This document shows, in pieces, positions 1 to 11,112 of a DNA stretch of 64,000 bases. Below the pieces are notes generated by a model. It did not search any database and was not told where the DNA came from. It saw nothing but the letters and a program-made list of their open reading frames with translations. The DNA is from Owenia fusiformis (lineage: Eukaryota > Annelida > Polychaeta > Sabellida > Oweniidae): contig CAIIXF020000007.1 in NCBI GenBank assembly GCA_903813345.2, positions 751,730-815,729 of the forward strand, read 5' to 3'. The translations under genes and the position numbers were made by a program. Numbering within the stretch: the first letter of the stretch is position 1; each line of letters starts with the position of its first letter.

Positions 1-602
1 TTGAAAAAATAGATATACTTTCATCTAAATTATTTTAGAAAACACATCAAACACTTGTTCTGTTCTTGGTATCATGTTTCCAGAGTGAAATGAAACATCT
101 TTCCGAACCTCATTTGAACAAAACGACATAAACACAACATGTTTAGGTCTCTCAATAATGTAATTGTACAAAGGGAATTTTGGTTGATTTTAAAAAAGTA
201 TCTTGTTAATGAAATAAAAGGTTTATCTTGATTTTTAACTATTTTGGGGGGATTTTGTTTTAATCTTTTGAATACTTTTTTAAAATCAACCAAAAATTCA
301 TTTGTATAACTATAATATTGAGAGGTCTAAAGACATGTTGTATATGCTATTTTGTTCCAACAAGGTTCGGAAAGACATTTTATTTCATTCTCAAGAATTG
401 GTAGAAAGGAGCAAAATCAATTGCACTAAAAAAACAATTTTTTTAACAAAAACAGTTATATAAAATATTTCTAAATAATTTTCGCATTAAAATGTTGTCA
501 ATCAGTCAACATTACATAAAATACCATGTTTTATTACAGAATGTTTTCAATGATTGGTTTAAGAGAAAAACATTGTTGAATTCAGTTCTCCATATCGATA
601 CC
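1..602. repeat. Foldback repeat, copy 1
   Basis: Shares a long direct match with 3903-4495. Inside it, about 88-205 is an imperfect inverted copy of about 275-394 (GAAATGAAACATCTTTCCG against its reverse complement), so the core folds into a hairpin. The left end may extend beyond the window. Confidence 0.8.
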
Positions 603-2502
603 ACTCCTTTCATGTATATATCATAATAGTTATACTGTAATAGATGAAATATATTAGTGATAACCCATGCCACTTGTTGAAGTCACAAAACTTGTATGAG
701 GATTAATCAGGAAGTCTGGAAGTAGTTCCGGCAAATAAAAGGGTGGACATGAAATATTATAAGAAACTATGAGTGGGGGGAATTTGCTTGAAAATATTTC
801 AATTGGTGATACAAGCACATTTAATGGCTTAATCTGTTATTTATGCTATTAGGAAAAATTCCATCCCTGTGATCGATTAAACCGAACACTATTTCAAGAA
901 AAATTCAAGATGACCGCCATATAGGCAAAATGATATCTAAACAAAATGGTAATAAATGGCGATTCTTAAATTGTGTCTAAAATCAACAGGAACAATCAAG
1001 GAAAACAAGCGATTTCTCGGGAACAAGTAATGGATTTCGACTCGGATTTTAGCAAATGATACGAGATTGTGATCTACTACTTTGATAGAAAGATTGACAT
1101 TTTCATATAAATACTAATTTTATTCGTAATTTGTGGTCAATTCGTCAACTTCGGATTTATTTGATCTCAACTACTGAGCTTTGAGAAAGTAAATAACAGT
1201 TTACCACCAGAAGTTGTATTAAGATCTTTGCTCAGGGTATCATGTGTTCATCGAATGGTACATAATATGTTACCATAATATATGATATGTATTAGAGAAA
1301 CAAATGAAACAATTCTAACAGTCTTACTGGGATCTTCATTAGCCACCATTTTATTTCGCTCCGCAGCATTTCTGCATGAATGAAACGCCCATCGTGCATG
1401 TAAGAGCGTTTGGGTTAGACACTGTGAAGAAATGCATAAGATATATTTATGGGATGAATTAGTATTTTACACTTGATCAGAATTCTACAAACAATGGTAG
1501 ATTTTTGTTAGATTAAATTTCTAATTTGCAAATTCTTACTCAAATTCAAATCACCTTCCTGCTTGGTGTTTCATTCCTCCTTACTAAAGAGTCATGGCAA
1601 ACCACATATTGCATATTCATAATCAATAATGCATAGAATACATTGATGGACCGTATATTAATGTTTTTAACCTCAATCAAAATTCAATGAATAATTTACT
1701 TTCAGTGGTCATGATGTCGCTGTAATAGTCTGTAATTGTGAATGCCTGATAAATGTCTGTACTCGATAAACCATTTATTTGTGAACATCCTTTTATTCTT
1801 TAGGCTGCGTTCATTTATACAAACTGATTTGATATACAGTAGAGCATCAAACTCAAGAATTTAAGAACAGTCTTACTAATTATATTTAATTTATAGGAGT
1901 AGGGTTATACAAACTTATAAATGAACAAAATAAGAGGGGGGGGGGCAGAAATGAACCTTGCTTAACTCCCATATAATTATTTATTTTGACTTAAGCTCAT
2001 GACATGTATTATGTGGTGTCCCTCTTAAATGCATTAAGTCCTGAAAACACAATTTAAACTTTATAATACAGCCATTTTTGTCAACTATATTATCCGAGCT
2101 ATGGTCTGTCCGTCGACAGATTTTTTAAAAAAGGTTTGAAGTAGTAGAAAAGCAAAAGTCTGAAATATTCTGCCAAATATAGGGGTAAATTTCCCCCACT
2201 ATATGTTTTGAGCGTTATTATAATCCAACAATGCTCCTTCCTCGTTCCTTGGTAAGGTAAGATGATTTGTTAAAATGTTGGATTCTTATAAATGTGTGAT
2301 TGTTCCAAGGCTAGTCCTTGAAACTTTCAAAATTAGCCTCACTTTTCAGACCCCCGAGTCACATAATTGATAATATTTTATTATAACAACGATCATTTTG
2401 TTGAAAATCAAAATCTTAAAGATGACATATCATTGATGTTGTTTTCGTTAAAAATACATATTGATCAGGTATATTAAAGTAGGGAATGTTTTTGACCGAC
2501 CA

Positions 2503-2640
2503 GGCCCGTAGCCAGGATTTGCCTAAGGGGTTCACTTTTTGAAAAATTCCAAGGGGGTTCACTTGTGACAATTTTTTCCAAAAATGGCCAAAATCACTTA
2601 AAAAGTGCTCAGAATGGTGAAAAACTGCATGTTTTTTGAA
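2503..2640 (+). repeat. Dispersed GTAGCCAGG repeat, copy 1
   Basis: Begins GGCCCGTAGCCAGGATTTG and contains GGCCAAAATCACTT and AAAAGTGCTCAGAATGGTG. A reverse-complement relative with the same order of motifs is at about 61832-62005. A SINE- or MITE-like family; class not resolved. Confidence 0.6.
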
Positions 2641-3786
2641 AGATTTTTTGGACCAACTGAGACTGGTATACAGGGTATACAGATTTAAAACTAATATATT
2701 GGCGTGTTGCCATGAAAAGCAGTTATTAACTTTTGAATGTAGTCAATTTCCAAAATATAAAATGTAACGTCTACAATACAGTCTAGCATCTAACCGCTTA
2801 GATTGGGACCAAAATGGTCCCGTCGGTAAAATGGACAAATTCATTTCAAGTCTAGTTATATAATGGTCCATTCATGAAATTAAGTGTGTGTACCTCCCCC
2901 ATCTCAAAGGAATCACTGAAGTTCAACATAAGGTTATAGCTGTCTCAGGCTGATGCACATGATGACTTATCAGGTGTAACTACAACTGATTCCCTTGAGT
3001 AACCAGTTGAATAATCTACATACTACTATCTACATACTTACCTGTATTTGCAACACATTTCAAATTGAAATCTTATCATTACTTAAACAATATGCACAAT
3101 ATAAATTCAGATTAGCTAGTTTATTTTGTTTATTTTTACCAAGGGGTATGGATGAACTAATTCGATATCTAAATAAAATCTGTACTTAATATTATTTTTA
3201 AAAAAGGCATAAATATATCCCTTTTATTAGATTTCACAAATTGTGTATTGTTTATATAGTAATTTGGCACAAAATGAGAAAATCTAAGATTATGGAGAGA
3301 GTGATGAATTAGAGATTCTTCAGCTTGGACTTGGGGGGCTAGACCAAATTAACAGAATCAGTAATATGAATGTTAGCAATTATATTAGGCAAGAATAATG
3401 ATCTGAATATTACTTAAGATGAAAGAAAGAGTTCTAGATTATATATACAAGAAACTATGTTGAACATGTTTGTTTTTCAAGTTATCAAAATGTAAAATTG
3501 GAGACATATCAGCTTTTTAAAACATATGAATTTCGTTATGAAATCATATATCTTAGTTTAAACAGAGACAAATAAAAATGTTTTATATGTCTCTGGTTAA
3601 AATTGTTTTCTGAACAAAACAGTAATCAGTTATCGGAAGAATACAAATTATTGTATGAATTTTGTGAGGAATTATGAATCCACTTATAAAGTTTGTAGAT
3701 GAATATTACTATTCTTCTAACTTGAACTTAATGTCTTGATTTTAGAATTCACATTCATATTATGTTGTGTATGTTTCTAAAGGATT

Positions 3787-3905
3787 GGTATCGATATGGA
3801 GAACTTTTTGAACACACGTTTCTCTTTAAACCAGTCATAAAAAATCTAAAAATTTAAAACATCGTCAATTTAATGGTCATCTTTTGAATGGTAACAATAT
3901 ATTTT
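3787..3905. repeat. Repeat inverted against 22610-22775 and against 541-602
   Basis: GGTATCGATATGGAGAAC followed by a segment that reappears reverse-complemented at about 22620-22775 (GTTTAAGAGAAA, TTGACGATG, TGACCATTAAA). Its first 50 bases are also inverted relative to 541-602. Probably a terminal repeat of a dispersed element. Confidence 0.65.
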
Positions 3906-4495
3906 GAAAAATACATATATACTTTCATCTCTATTGTTTTAGAAAACACATCAAACTATTGTTTTGTTCTTGGTATCATGTTTCCAGAGTGAAATGAAAC
4001 ATCTTTCCGAACCTCATTGGAACAAAACGACATAAACATAACATGTTAAGGTCTCTCAATATTGTAATTGTATATGGTTGATTTTAGAAAAGTATCTTGT
4101 TAATGAAATATAAGTTTTATCTTGATTTTTATCTATTTTGAGGGGATTTTGTTTAATTTTTTGAATACTTTTTTAAAACCAACCAAAAATTCCTTTAAAT
4201 AACTATAATATTGAGAGGTCTAAAAACATGTTGTGAATGCTATTTTGTTCCAACAAAGTTCGGAAAGACATTTAATTTCATTCTCAAGAATTGGTAGAAA
4301 GGAGCAAAAACAATTGCACTAAAAAAAACTAAAAATGTTAACAAAAACAGTTTTATAAAATATTTCTGAATAATTTTTGCATTAAATTGTTGTCAATCAG
4401 TCGACATTACATACAATACCGTGTTCTTTACAGAATGTTTTCAATGATTGGTTTAAGAGAAAAACATTGTTGAATTCAGTTCTCTATTTCGATAT
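3903..4495. repeat. Foldback repeat, copy 2
   Basis: Direct repeat of 1-602 with small indels, holding the same internal inverted arms. Together with 1-602 it brackets about 3.3 kb. The last 55 bases are also inverted against 3787-3838. Confidence 0.8.
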
Positions 4496-4740
4496 AAGGC
4501 TTCAACCTGCACTTAAATAAAATCTCCATTCTATCAATGAATATTTTGTATTCACTGGACCTAGTATGTGAGTTAAATATACATTACACACTGTATAAAT
4601 TGTCTAAACTAAAATCAGTGATCCAAGTTAGTGAACAGCTCTGTATCTATATGATATCTTGCCTATTATATTCAATTTCTAAAGAAATGAGTCAATTAGT
4701 AGACACCCCAAATGGAAATTTAGTGCTGCCTCCTATAAAC

Positions 4741-4890
4741 CAGTGTTGAACTATCTGATGCCCATCGGTTAGATGCTAGACTGAATTAGTAAAGTATACT
4801 AGTACGAGTATAAAATGTCTGCTATATACTGTACATATATACTGTACATATATACAAGTACCAACTGAGACTGGTATACAGGGTATACAA
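4741..4890. repeat. Short repeat fragments shared with 2650-2800
   Basis: ACCAACTGAGACTGGTATAC followed by AGGGTATAC occurs at about 2652 and 4860. GGTTAGATGCTAGACT at about 4767 is the reverse complement of a segment near 2780. Shuffled pieces of one repeat family. Confidence 0.5.
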
Positions 4891-5222
4891 CATTGTACAT
4901 GAACATAATGATGTATATAAATGTGTATACATAGATAGAATATTTTGTTCATTGGACCAGATAGTGTGCAGAGAGTGTGACATTATGTGGTTTAATATTG
5001 ATAAAAGTTTCCTTCAATACAATGTTACACTCTAGTGAATTATCTTTATGCACTAAACTGAAACGCCCCAATTACGAAACCACTTTTAAATGCATTTCGT
5101 AATACTAGTTCGTACTCAACTTTATATCCTGAGGCCCAGGAAAACGTTATAAAATATTTAAAAAGTCCCCTAGAAATTTTCGTCAACCTTTGTAAATTCA
5201 TTATACAATTTAACATTCATAC

Positions 5223-5362
5223 CAGCTCCCGTATTTGGTTCATGGTCATTCCAATAGACACCGTAGTCGTTGTGTTGAGATTCTTCACTGGCCTGACCTT
5301 TGGATCGTAACTGTTTTCATCGAACAGAGCCCTCGTCAGAGCTACCTGGTTTGACGCTGCCA
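5223..5362 (-). CDS. Receptor copy A exon 2
   Basis: 140 nt between GATTTTAG and GTATGA, with conserved DENSYDPKVRPVKN and MTMNQIREL. Near-identical to 24001-24140. Confidence 0.87.
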
Positions 5363-5806
5363 CTAAAATCAAACCATAGGATACAATTTTAACAAGCAGC
5401 TGATATGTTCAAGCCAAAGGTCCATGTGCAGTATGGCGAGTGATTTTAGACAGTCATATTTTTCACCATGAGTACTTTCTGGGCATATAAAAATGTCCAA
5501 AGGGGGTCCTAAACCATAACTTTTCCGAGAGGTGGATTGATATTTTTCTAACACGGGAACTTCACTCGAAAGAAAACATAATGTTTTTATTAAAAAACAC
5601 TGTATTTATGGCTAGAAAGTACTTATGGTGAAAGATATGATCGTATAAAACCACTTGCCATACTGCACATGGACCTTTCAAAAGAAGGAATTCGATTCAT
5701 GATTGTCAATTATATCAATGATATAATACATTTATATCGCCTTACCTTTGATGAAGAAGCATATTACAGCTAATGTAAACATCCAGTTCTTTTTTCTGTA
5801 TTCCAT
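5223..5806 (-). CDS. 5' end of a second nicotinic receptor-like gene (copy A), exons 1-2 only
   Basis: Exon 1 is 5806-5746 (signal peptide beginning MEYRKKNW) and exon 2 is 5362-5223. Both have exactly the lengths, phases and splice sites of copy B exons 1 and 2, and the proteins differ at only a few positions. Neither exon has a stop or frameshift. Homology extends upstream of the ATG to about 6180, so promoter DNA was duplicated too. Exons 3-7 should lie at lower coordinates. I found no exon-3 match in 1-5222, which is repeat-filled, so the remainder is either beyond the left edge or lost. It may be a functional tandem paralogue or a truncated gene; the window cannot decide. Confidence 0.85.
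5419..5675. mobile_element. 257-bp MITE in intron 1 of receptor copy A
   Basis: Perfect 19-bp terminal inverted repeats GGTCCATGTGCAGTATGGC, flanked by AAA and TTT. The same intron in copy B (around 24200) reads AAGCCAAATTTCAAAAG with no insertion, an empty site. No longer target duplication is visible. A partial relative lies near 6265-6325. Confidence 0.88.
5746..5806 (-). CDS. Receptor copy A exon 1
   Basis: 61 nt, ATG at 5806-5804, hydrophobic signal peptide, GTAAG donor. Near-identical to 24272-24332. Confidence 0.85.
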
Positions 5807-6477
5807 TTTTCAGTATTTAATTCTATAACTTATATGTATAGTTCATTTTACACGAAACGATTCAAAACATTCATTTAACTTAAAGATCAACCTGACTAAT
5901 ACGAGCCTTGATTTTATCCTGACGTGCATGTATATATAAACTTTTCACTTCACTTAAGACTAACACGGCGTGAAAAGAAATACATTTGTGTTCAATGTTA
6001 TCCTTTTAAGGTTAAGGATTGGGCATAGAAACTGGGCTGTAGCCAAAATTGACCTAACATATTCTGGTTTTATTTATTTAATCAACGTATGAATAAATAA
6101 ATGTTTCGAGACTTGAGAATTAAATACGCAATGTCATTCAAAATGGAAAGTTCTGATTGGGTTATTTATCAATCAAAATGTTAATCCAGATTTCTGATTT
6201 ATTTTAATCTGTAGCTTGTTATTTCTCTTCAAGAAATGGTGGAGCATTTGGAGCCTAGAAAGGACCAGGTTTGGTTTGGCAAATGATTTTAGACAGTCAT
6301 ATTATTGACCATGAGTATTACTTTCCCATATGATAAATTACAACATTTCACATCAAACAAATATGTTTTACCCTTTTAATTTCCCGGGATAATAAAAGTA
6401 TCATTACGACTATAATTATTGCAAATATAGATTATACAGATCTATGACACTTCGAAAGAATATTGTCATTGGAAGCT

Positions 6478-6865
6478 TAGTCTGTGCTATACGGAAACAA
6501 GCGGTGTGGATATAATGTGAGCACGGTGCAGATATTAACGGTGATTTTTGAATTTGAATTCATGATATTTTACAAACTCAGGCATGTTGGGTACTCGATT
6601 ATATACATGCATGTTTACATGATCCCTAATGATCTTTCATACCATACAATATGTACCCTTCAAATGGTCTCAACACAATTTCTATCAATTAAAACTATAT
6701 GTAGTTATCTCTAGGAGAAGAAAGACATGTCTCCCTTGAATAATATAGCTTAACTGACCTCAGCTCCTTTTCAAAGCTGGCACAATATGCCTCAAAACAT
6801 GTCATATAAGCCATAAATGACTGTCAATCTCAGATTGATTATTCAGGAAGGTGGAGGACATCAGG
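6478..6865 (+). repeat. Left arm of a large inverted-repeat pair
   Basis: 6478-6580 (AAACAAGCGGTGTGGATAT) is inverted at about 12000-12095. 6650-6865 (ACATGTCTCCCTTG, TATAGCTTAACTGACCTCAG, GACTGTCAA) is inverted at about 11113-11330. The arms enclose the dead LINE at about 6880-11110. Confidence 0.75.
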
Positions 6866-7680
6866 ACAAGTCCAGGAAACCCTTGCTTTAAGTAAAAAAA
6901 ACTGGAACATTTTTCCATCGATTGTTACTTTTTTGTTAGTTTAGTTTTAGTTTAATAATAGTTTATTTCTGTGTCACAGGTTTACTAAAATATTACAAGT
7001 AAAATACATGTATTAAAAAACCCAACAGCCGACATCGGCTTACGAGACACCATATAAATATACAAAGATAGTCAATAGAAAAATATAGCATCGGTATGTC
7101 GAATAATATCACAGAGGATGTAGAGTAAGTTTGCAGAGTGTGAACAATTCACAGACAAAATGACTAGAGTTAAATAACATACAATATAAACATGTGATTT
7201 CAAAATGCAATAAATGAGAATACAGTAATTATGACTGGTTGATAATATTGCACATATTTAATATCACAAACGTTCCAGGTTAAATAAACGTTTTGAGAAC
7301 ATTTTGTAAAGAGTAGCAGCAAGGCAGCTTTGAATGTTCTTTGCATGTAGTAATGTGATCATAATTAAGGTTGGATTGGCACTTGAAGTATTTAAATAAG
7401 GTACTTTAACTTTGGCTTCCTGATACAACATGTCTCTTAATTCTGTATAATGTGAACATTTAACAAGAAAATGTAATTCATCTTCAACTTCATTTGAGTC
7501 ACACAGTTTACACTTCCTTTCCAATAAAGGTGTGTTATTATACCTTTGTGTCTCAACATTAAGTTGAAGGGACCCAGTTCTAAAGCTAGCTAGAGTTTTC
7601 CTATGATGTCTTGGCATGTAAATGTTATTATAATGTTCAGTTACTACTCCGTACTTGAACTGTCTATATGCCCTCAGTTT

Positions 7681-10055
7681 AGGCTTTGTATAAAAAACCT
7701 CCTACCCACGTACCCTCGTACCCACGTACGTGAGTCCTGACCCAGTCTTTAAAGAGTTAAATTATTAAATGTTTAAAACATTATTCAATCTCAGTTTATC
7801 CTGAATCATAGATGAATTTATGCATCCATATGCCTTTATTTATAGGTCTGACATCTCTCTAGTAAAATAAAATAAAGCCGGAATTGCATAAATGTTCATT
7901 ATTTTTGAGCTAGGCCTATTTGATTTATGTTTTTGATATGTCGAAATGTTTTTTGTTGATCGGGCAGTCTTACCTGTATAACACATCAGTGCTGATTAGC
8001 AATCTCCTAGCCTTCGTTCAGTGCAATCCGTGCCTCCTGTTACCCCATGCAGATTGTAAATGTCCCGGGAAGTTTACCCTTGTCCAAAAGTTGACATCTT
8101 TTTAAAAATATATTTCTTAGAGTTTCCAACCAATTAAATTCACCACATTTTATTAGATGTTTATTTCAAATGTTATTAGAATTCATTCTTACGAATATTA
8201 TACGTTATTAACGTATGTTAGTCAAAGATTTGGTGTCGTTGTTGTCCATTGTATTCACGTTTTACGCGCAAAAAGCTAGAAACTACAAAGCTGAACTTTT
8301 ATCATTCAAACCAGTTTTACATCAAATCATTGTCAAAATAAAACTCTACTCTTCATATTACCTAATTATGGATCAAACGGCCATGAATAATGTCGAAGTT
8401 TACAAAACCAAACTTACACTCCCCTGCATAAGTTTGGCAACTCTAACTTTTAATTCCATCTAAATGATTCACTGAACTAGTGCGCACAATTATCCTTAAA
8501 TTGTGCCAAAAAGCGATTAAAAACGAATATAGCGAATCCTTCTACTTTTCAAATATTTCGTTATTAGATTATTCATGTTATTTACCTAATTTTGTTGCAT
8601 TCGTCTATTAGGCTTCCATTGCGGTGCAAGTAATTTCGATTTGCATTCTCCTGACTGGAGTACAAATGTAAGAAATGGGAGGAAGTAAATGTTTCCAAAC
8701 CCTTTTCTTGCAACTTTGCAACTTTTCAAGTGTGAACACAAGAAGGCAACAGTCGGACACGACGGACTGTGCTACTTGAACGGCAGATCTGCATGAGCTT
8801 TTACTGTTTAGGTAAGTTATGTAGAACTTAAAGGTACGTATCACACTACCCTGCCCCTGCCATCAAACTGTAGGCTAGCCTTTATTTCTTCAAAGGGTGC
8901 TGCAAAGAGGTTACAAACTGTGGAGAACGTTTGTTTATTTCCATATTTCTGAAGGTACAGTATATTAGATTTAAGCTACATATATTCCAAGTGTTCTTCC
9001 CTGCATTACATAGATTCATCGAGCAGTTTGCAAGGTGGCAGAAAAGCCCCATGGATAACATTTGCAAATTCACTTCAGTCTGTAATTAATTTTAAGAAAT
9101 ACATGCTACAGTATGGCGGAGGACAGTGTTTTATAATGTGTTACCTTGTTTACTACGCCAGCATCTTTTGATGCCATGGTCACATTTGCCCCGATTTTCA
9201 GCACCGGCGCCCGGCCAATGAGTATTTTGTTCAAAAGTGAATTCAATTCTGAACGAAATACTCAATCGGCCGGGCGCCGTAGTGAAAATCGAAGCAAATG
9301 TGACCAAGGCATAAGCAACCCTATCCATTCATAATAGATCTGATTTTCCTAAGACCTGTAGATAAGGAGTTTGTTGTCCGGGTGCCCGCTATAAAAAACA
9401 GCTACTCCATAGTAAGATAGTGTTCCTAGTAAAATTAATGATGATTTGAACAAAGATGTATTGACTTCAGACGGGGCTACAGGTATGCATTATTGCCATT
9501 ATTGACTTTATATGGGGATATCATAATATTCAAAGCCAGCATTGATATTTATTTGGCTGTAGTGAGATTCAAACTCAATAAAACGTGGATCTGCGCATCG
9601 ATCTTTGTAACGTTATTTAGATTGTCATAGATATAATTACACTTCATTTATACAAAATTCTATATACATTATGGTAAAGTAAAAGGTATAGGACTATTAA
9701 AAGTATGACTGACAAAAATACTAAATATATGCGCTTGGTCGAATTTGCGCCAAGCAATAGATTCGTTGTACACTGTAAGACTGCCCGATCAACAAAAAAT
9801 CGCTTCGATATATCAAAAACAACACTCAAATAGCTCAAATGAACATTATGCAATGCCGGCTTTATTTTATGACGAGACAGATGTCCGATCTAGAAATAAA
9901 GGCATATAGGTACATAAATTCATCCATAATTAAGCATACATTGAGATAGAATAATGTTTAAAAAATGTTAAAGATTTAACTCTTTAAAGACTGGGTCAGG
10001 ACCCACGTACGTGGGTACGAGGGTACGTGGGTAGGAGGTTTTTTATACAAAGCCG
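7681..10055. mobile_element. 2.4-kb non-autonomous DNA transposon with long TIRs, inserted in the LINE
   Basis: Flanked by an 8-bp direct repeat CTCAGTTT (7673-7680 and 10056-10063; a ninth base, A, also follows in both places). The ends (GGCTTTGTATAAAAAACC inward) are inverted copies of each other for roughly 300 bases: about 7681-7985 against about 9765-10055. The TIRs include CCCACGTACCCTCGTACCCA. The 1.8-kb interior has no open frame resembling a transposase. The 8-bp duplication suggests hAT or another 8-bp class, but this is not proven. Confidence 0.88.
9171..9312. repeat. 142-nt near-perfect hairpin nested in the DNA transposon
   Basis: Two arms of about 70 bases with about 85% complementarity and almost no loop, centred on GAATTC near 9241. 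Both arms contain TGGTCACATTTG, CGGCGCCCGGCC and GAGTATTT. The GC-rich core contrasts with the AT-rich surroundings. It explains the two overlapping opposite open frames here. Probably a foldback MITE. Confidence 0.85.
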
Positions 10056-11112
10056 CTCAGTTTATTACCATTGACTAGGTTATGTTGATCATTCCAAATA
10101 TTTGTAAGAAATGGATCAGTTTGTTGAAAATAATCACTAATTTTTTTCATGAAGGGTTTACATGGGGTTTGTGTCCCTAAATGTTGTTCAAGGCCTGCTA
10201 GTTGTATTATGTGCTGTGTTCTGGAATCCCAGCTTGAGCGTCTTTTTAGAGACCATTTGTAGATATTATGGTTCAATCTGTTGGGGTTCATGTTTCTGAG
10301 TCTAATAAGGTGGCGTACACATTTAATTTTCTGTTTATCCTTTGCTTGTGTCCAGCCTAAATCCCCTCTTACTGCTTCATTGCTGGTCTTTGCTCCAACA
10401 CCCAGGAAAAATTTTCCAGCTCTATTTTGCACTTTGTTAATACAGCTATGTTCTGACAGCCCAACAATTGAGCATCCATAGTTAATAATAGGCTGAACCT
10501 TGGTGTCATACAATTTGTTATACACTGAGAGATCCATGCCACCTAACTGTTTATACTTAGAGATTATAACTCCAAGGGCACGATTTGCTGACTTGGCTAT
10601 TTCTTTTGCAGTTTTATTGTAATTGATATGTTCATCTAACCAAGGTATTTATAGGTGCTGGCATATGATAATTCCATGTTGCCACAGTTGAATTGATGAT
10701 TACTACGGGGTTTTGAAGGTGGGCGATAATGTAAAATTTTGGACTTTCTCTGGTTGATTTTCATTCTCCACTTCCTGCACCATGTATTTACAGTGTCAAT
10801 CATTCTCTGAAGGTCTTCTGCAGAGCTGGCTATGAGGGCTATATCGTCAGCATATAAAAGTATTGAGACATTTGTGTTGTCTATATTTATCCCATAGTTC
10901 AATTGTTTTACTTCAAGGAACTTTGTAAGGCGCTTGTTATGAATATCACAGTATATTTTACATGGCACTGAGATTAGGCTGATTGCTCTGTAGTTAAGTG
11001 GGTCACGGTTGTCGGTTGTCATGTATTTTTCAATACTATAGAAAATTGAAAAACAATTCATTGTCAACAGCTTCTGTAAATACTGAATATACAAGTTCAA
11101 TATTTAATTACT

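Larger units (their letters stand above)
5207..6180 (-). repeat. Segmental duplication, copy A side
   Basis: Exons 1-2, intron 1 and upstream DNA match 23985-24540 once the 257-bp MITE and small indels are allowed for. Upstream shared words include GAGCCTTGATTTT/AAGCCTTGATTTT and AAAATTGACCTAAC. A minus-strand TATA-like TTTATATATA lies at about 5932-5941. Confidence 0.75.
6880..11110 (-). pseudogene. Dead non-LTR retrotransposon (RT plus C-terminal Cys/His motif), split by a DNA transposon
   Basis: Minus-strand pieces in coding order: 11100-10636 (a conserved NYRAISL segment, then after a deletion LLYADDIALIA), 10640-10538 in another frame (DEHINYNKTAKEIAKSANRAL), 10537-10065 (connection region with NYGCSIVG and FLGVGAKTSNEAVRGDLGW), then 7680-7264 (SFRTGS, CKLC...H...C). 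The 2.4-kb insertion 7681-10055 interrupts it; removing it and one target duplication restores the frame (NGNKLRAYRQF). Defects seen: deletion of most of the RT between NKRLTKFLE and KQLNYGI, including the first catalytic-Asp region, and a frameshift near 10636. A small stem AGCCGACATCGGCT at 7026-7039 lies in the probable 3' UTR. Family not assigned (RTE/CR1-like). Confidence 0.85.

Noticed and set aside
3018-3110. Minus-strand segment with a strong CAG/GTAAGTATG donor near 3035 as receptor copy A exon 3
   Set aside because: The translated segment has no VEKTQ...AIW-like sequence and no 45-nt exon boundary.
4537-4749. 70-codon plus-strand frame
   Set aside because: No recognisable motif and it overlaps shared repeat fragments.
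7264-7617. 117-codon frame as an independent gene
   Set aside because: It continues the LINE frame interrupted by the DNA transposon; the Cys/His motif and restored junction show it is the LINE C-terminus.
9131-9334. Two overlapping opposite-strand open frames of 62-65 codons
   Set aside because: They are mirror readings of the near-perfect palindrome 9171-9312; their proteins are near-copies of each other.
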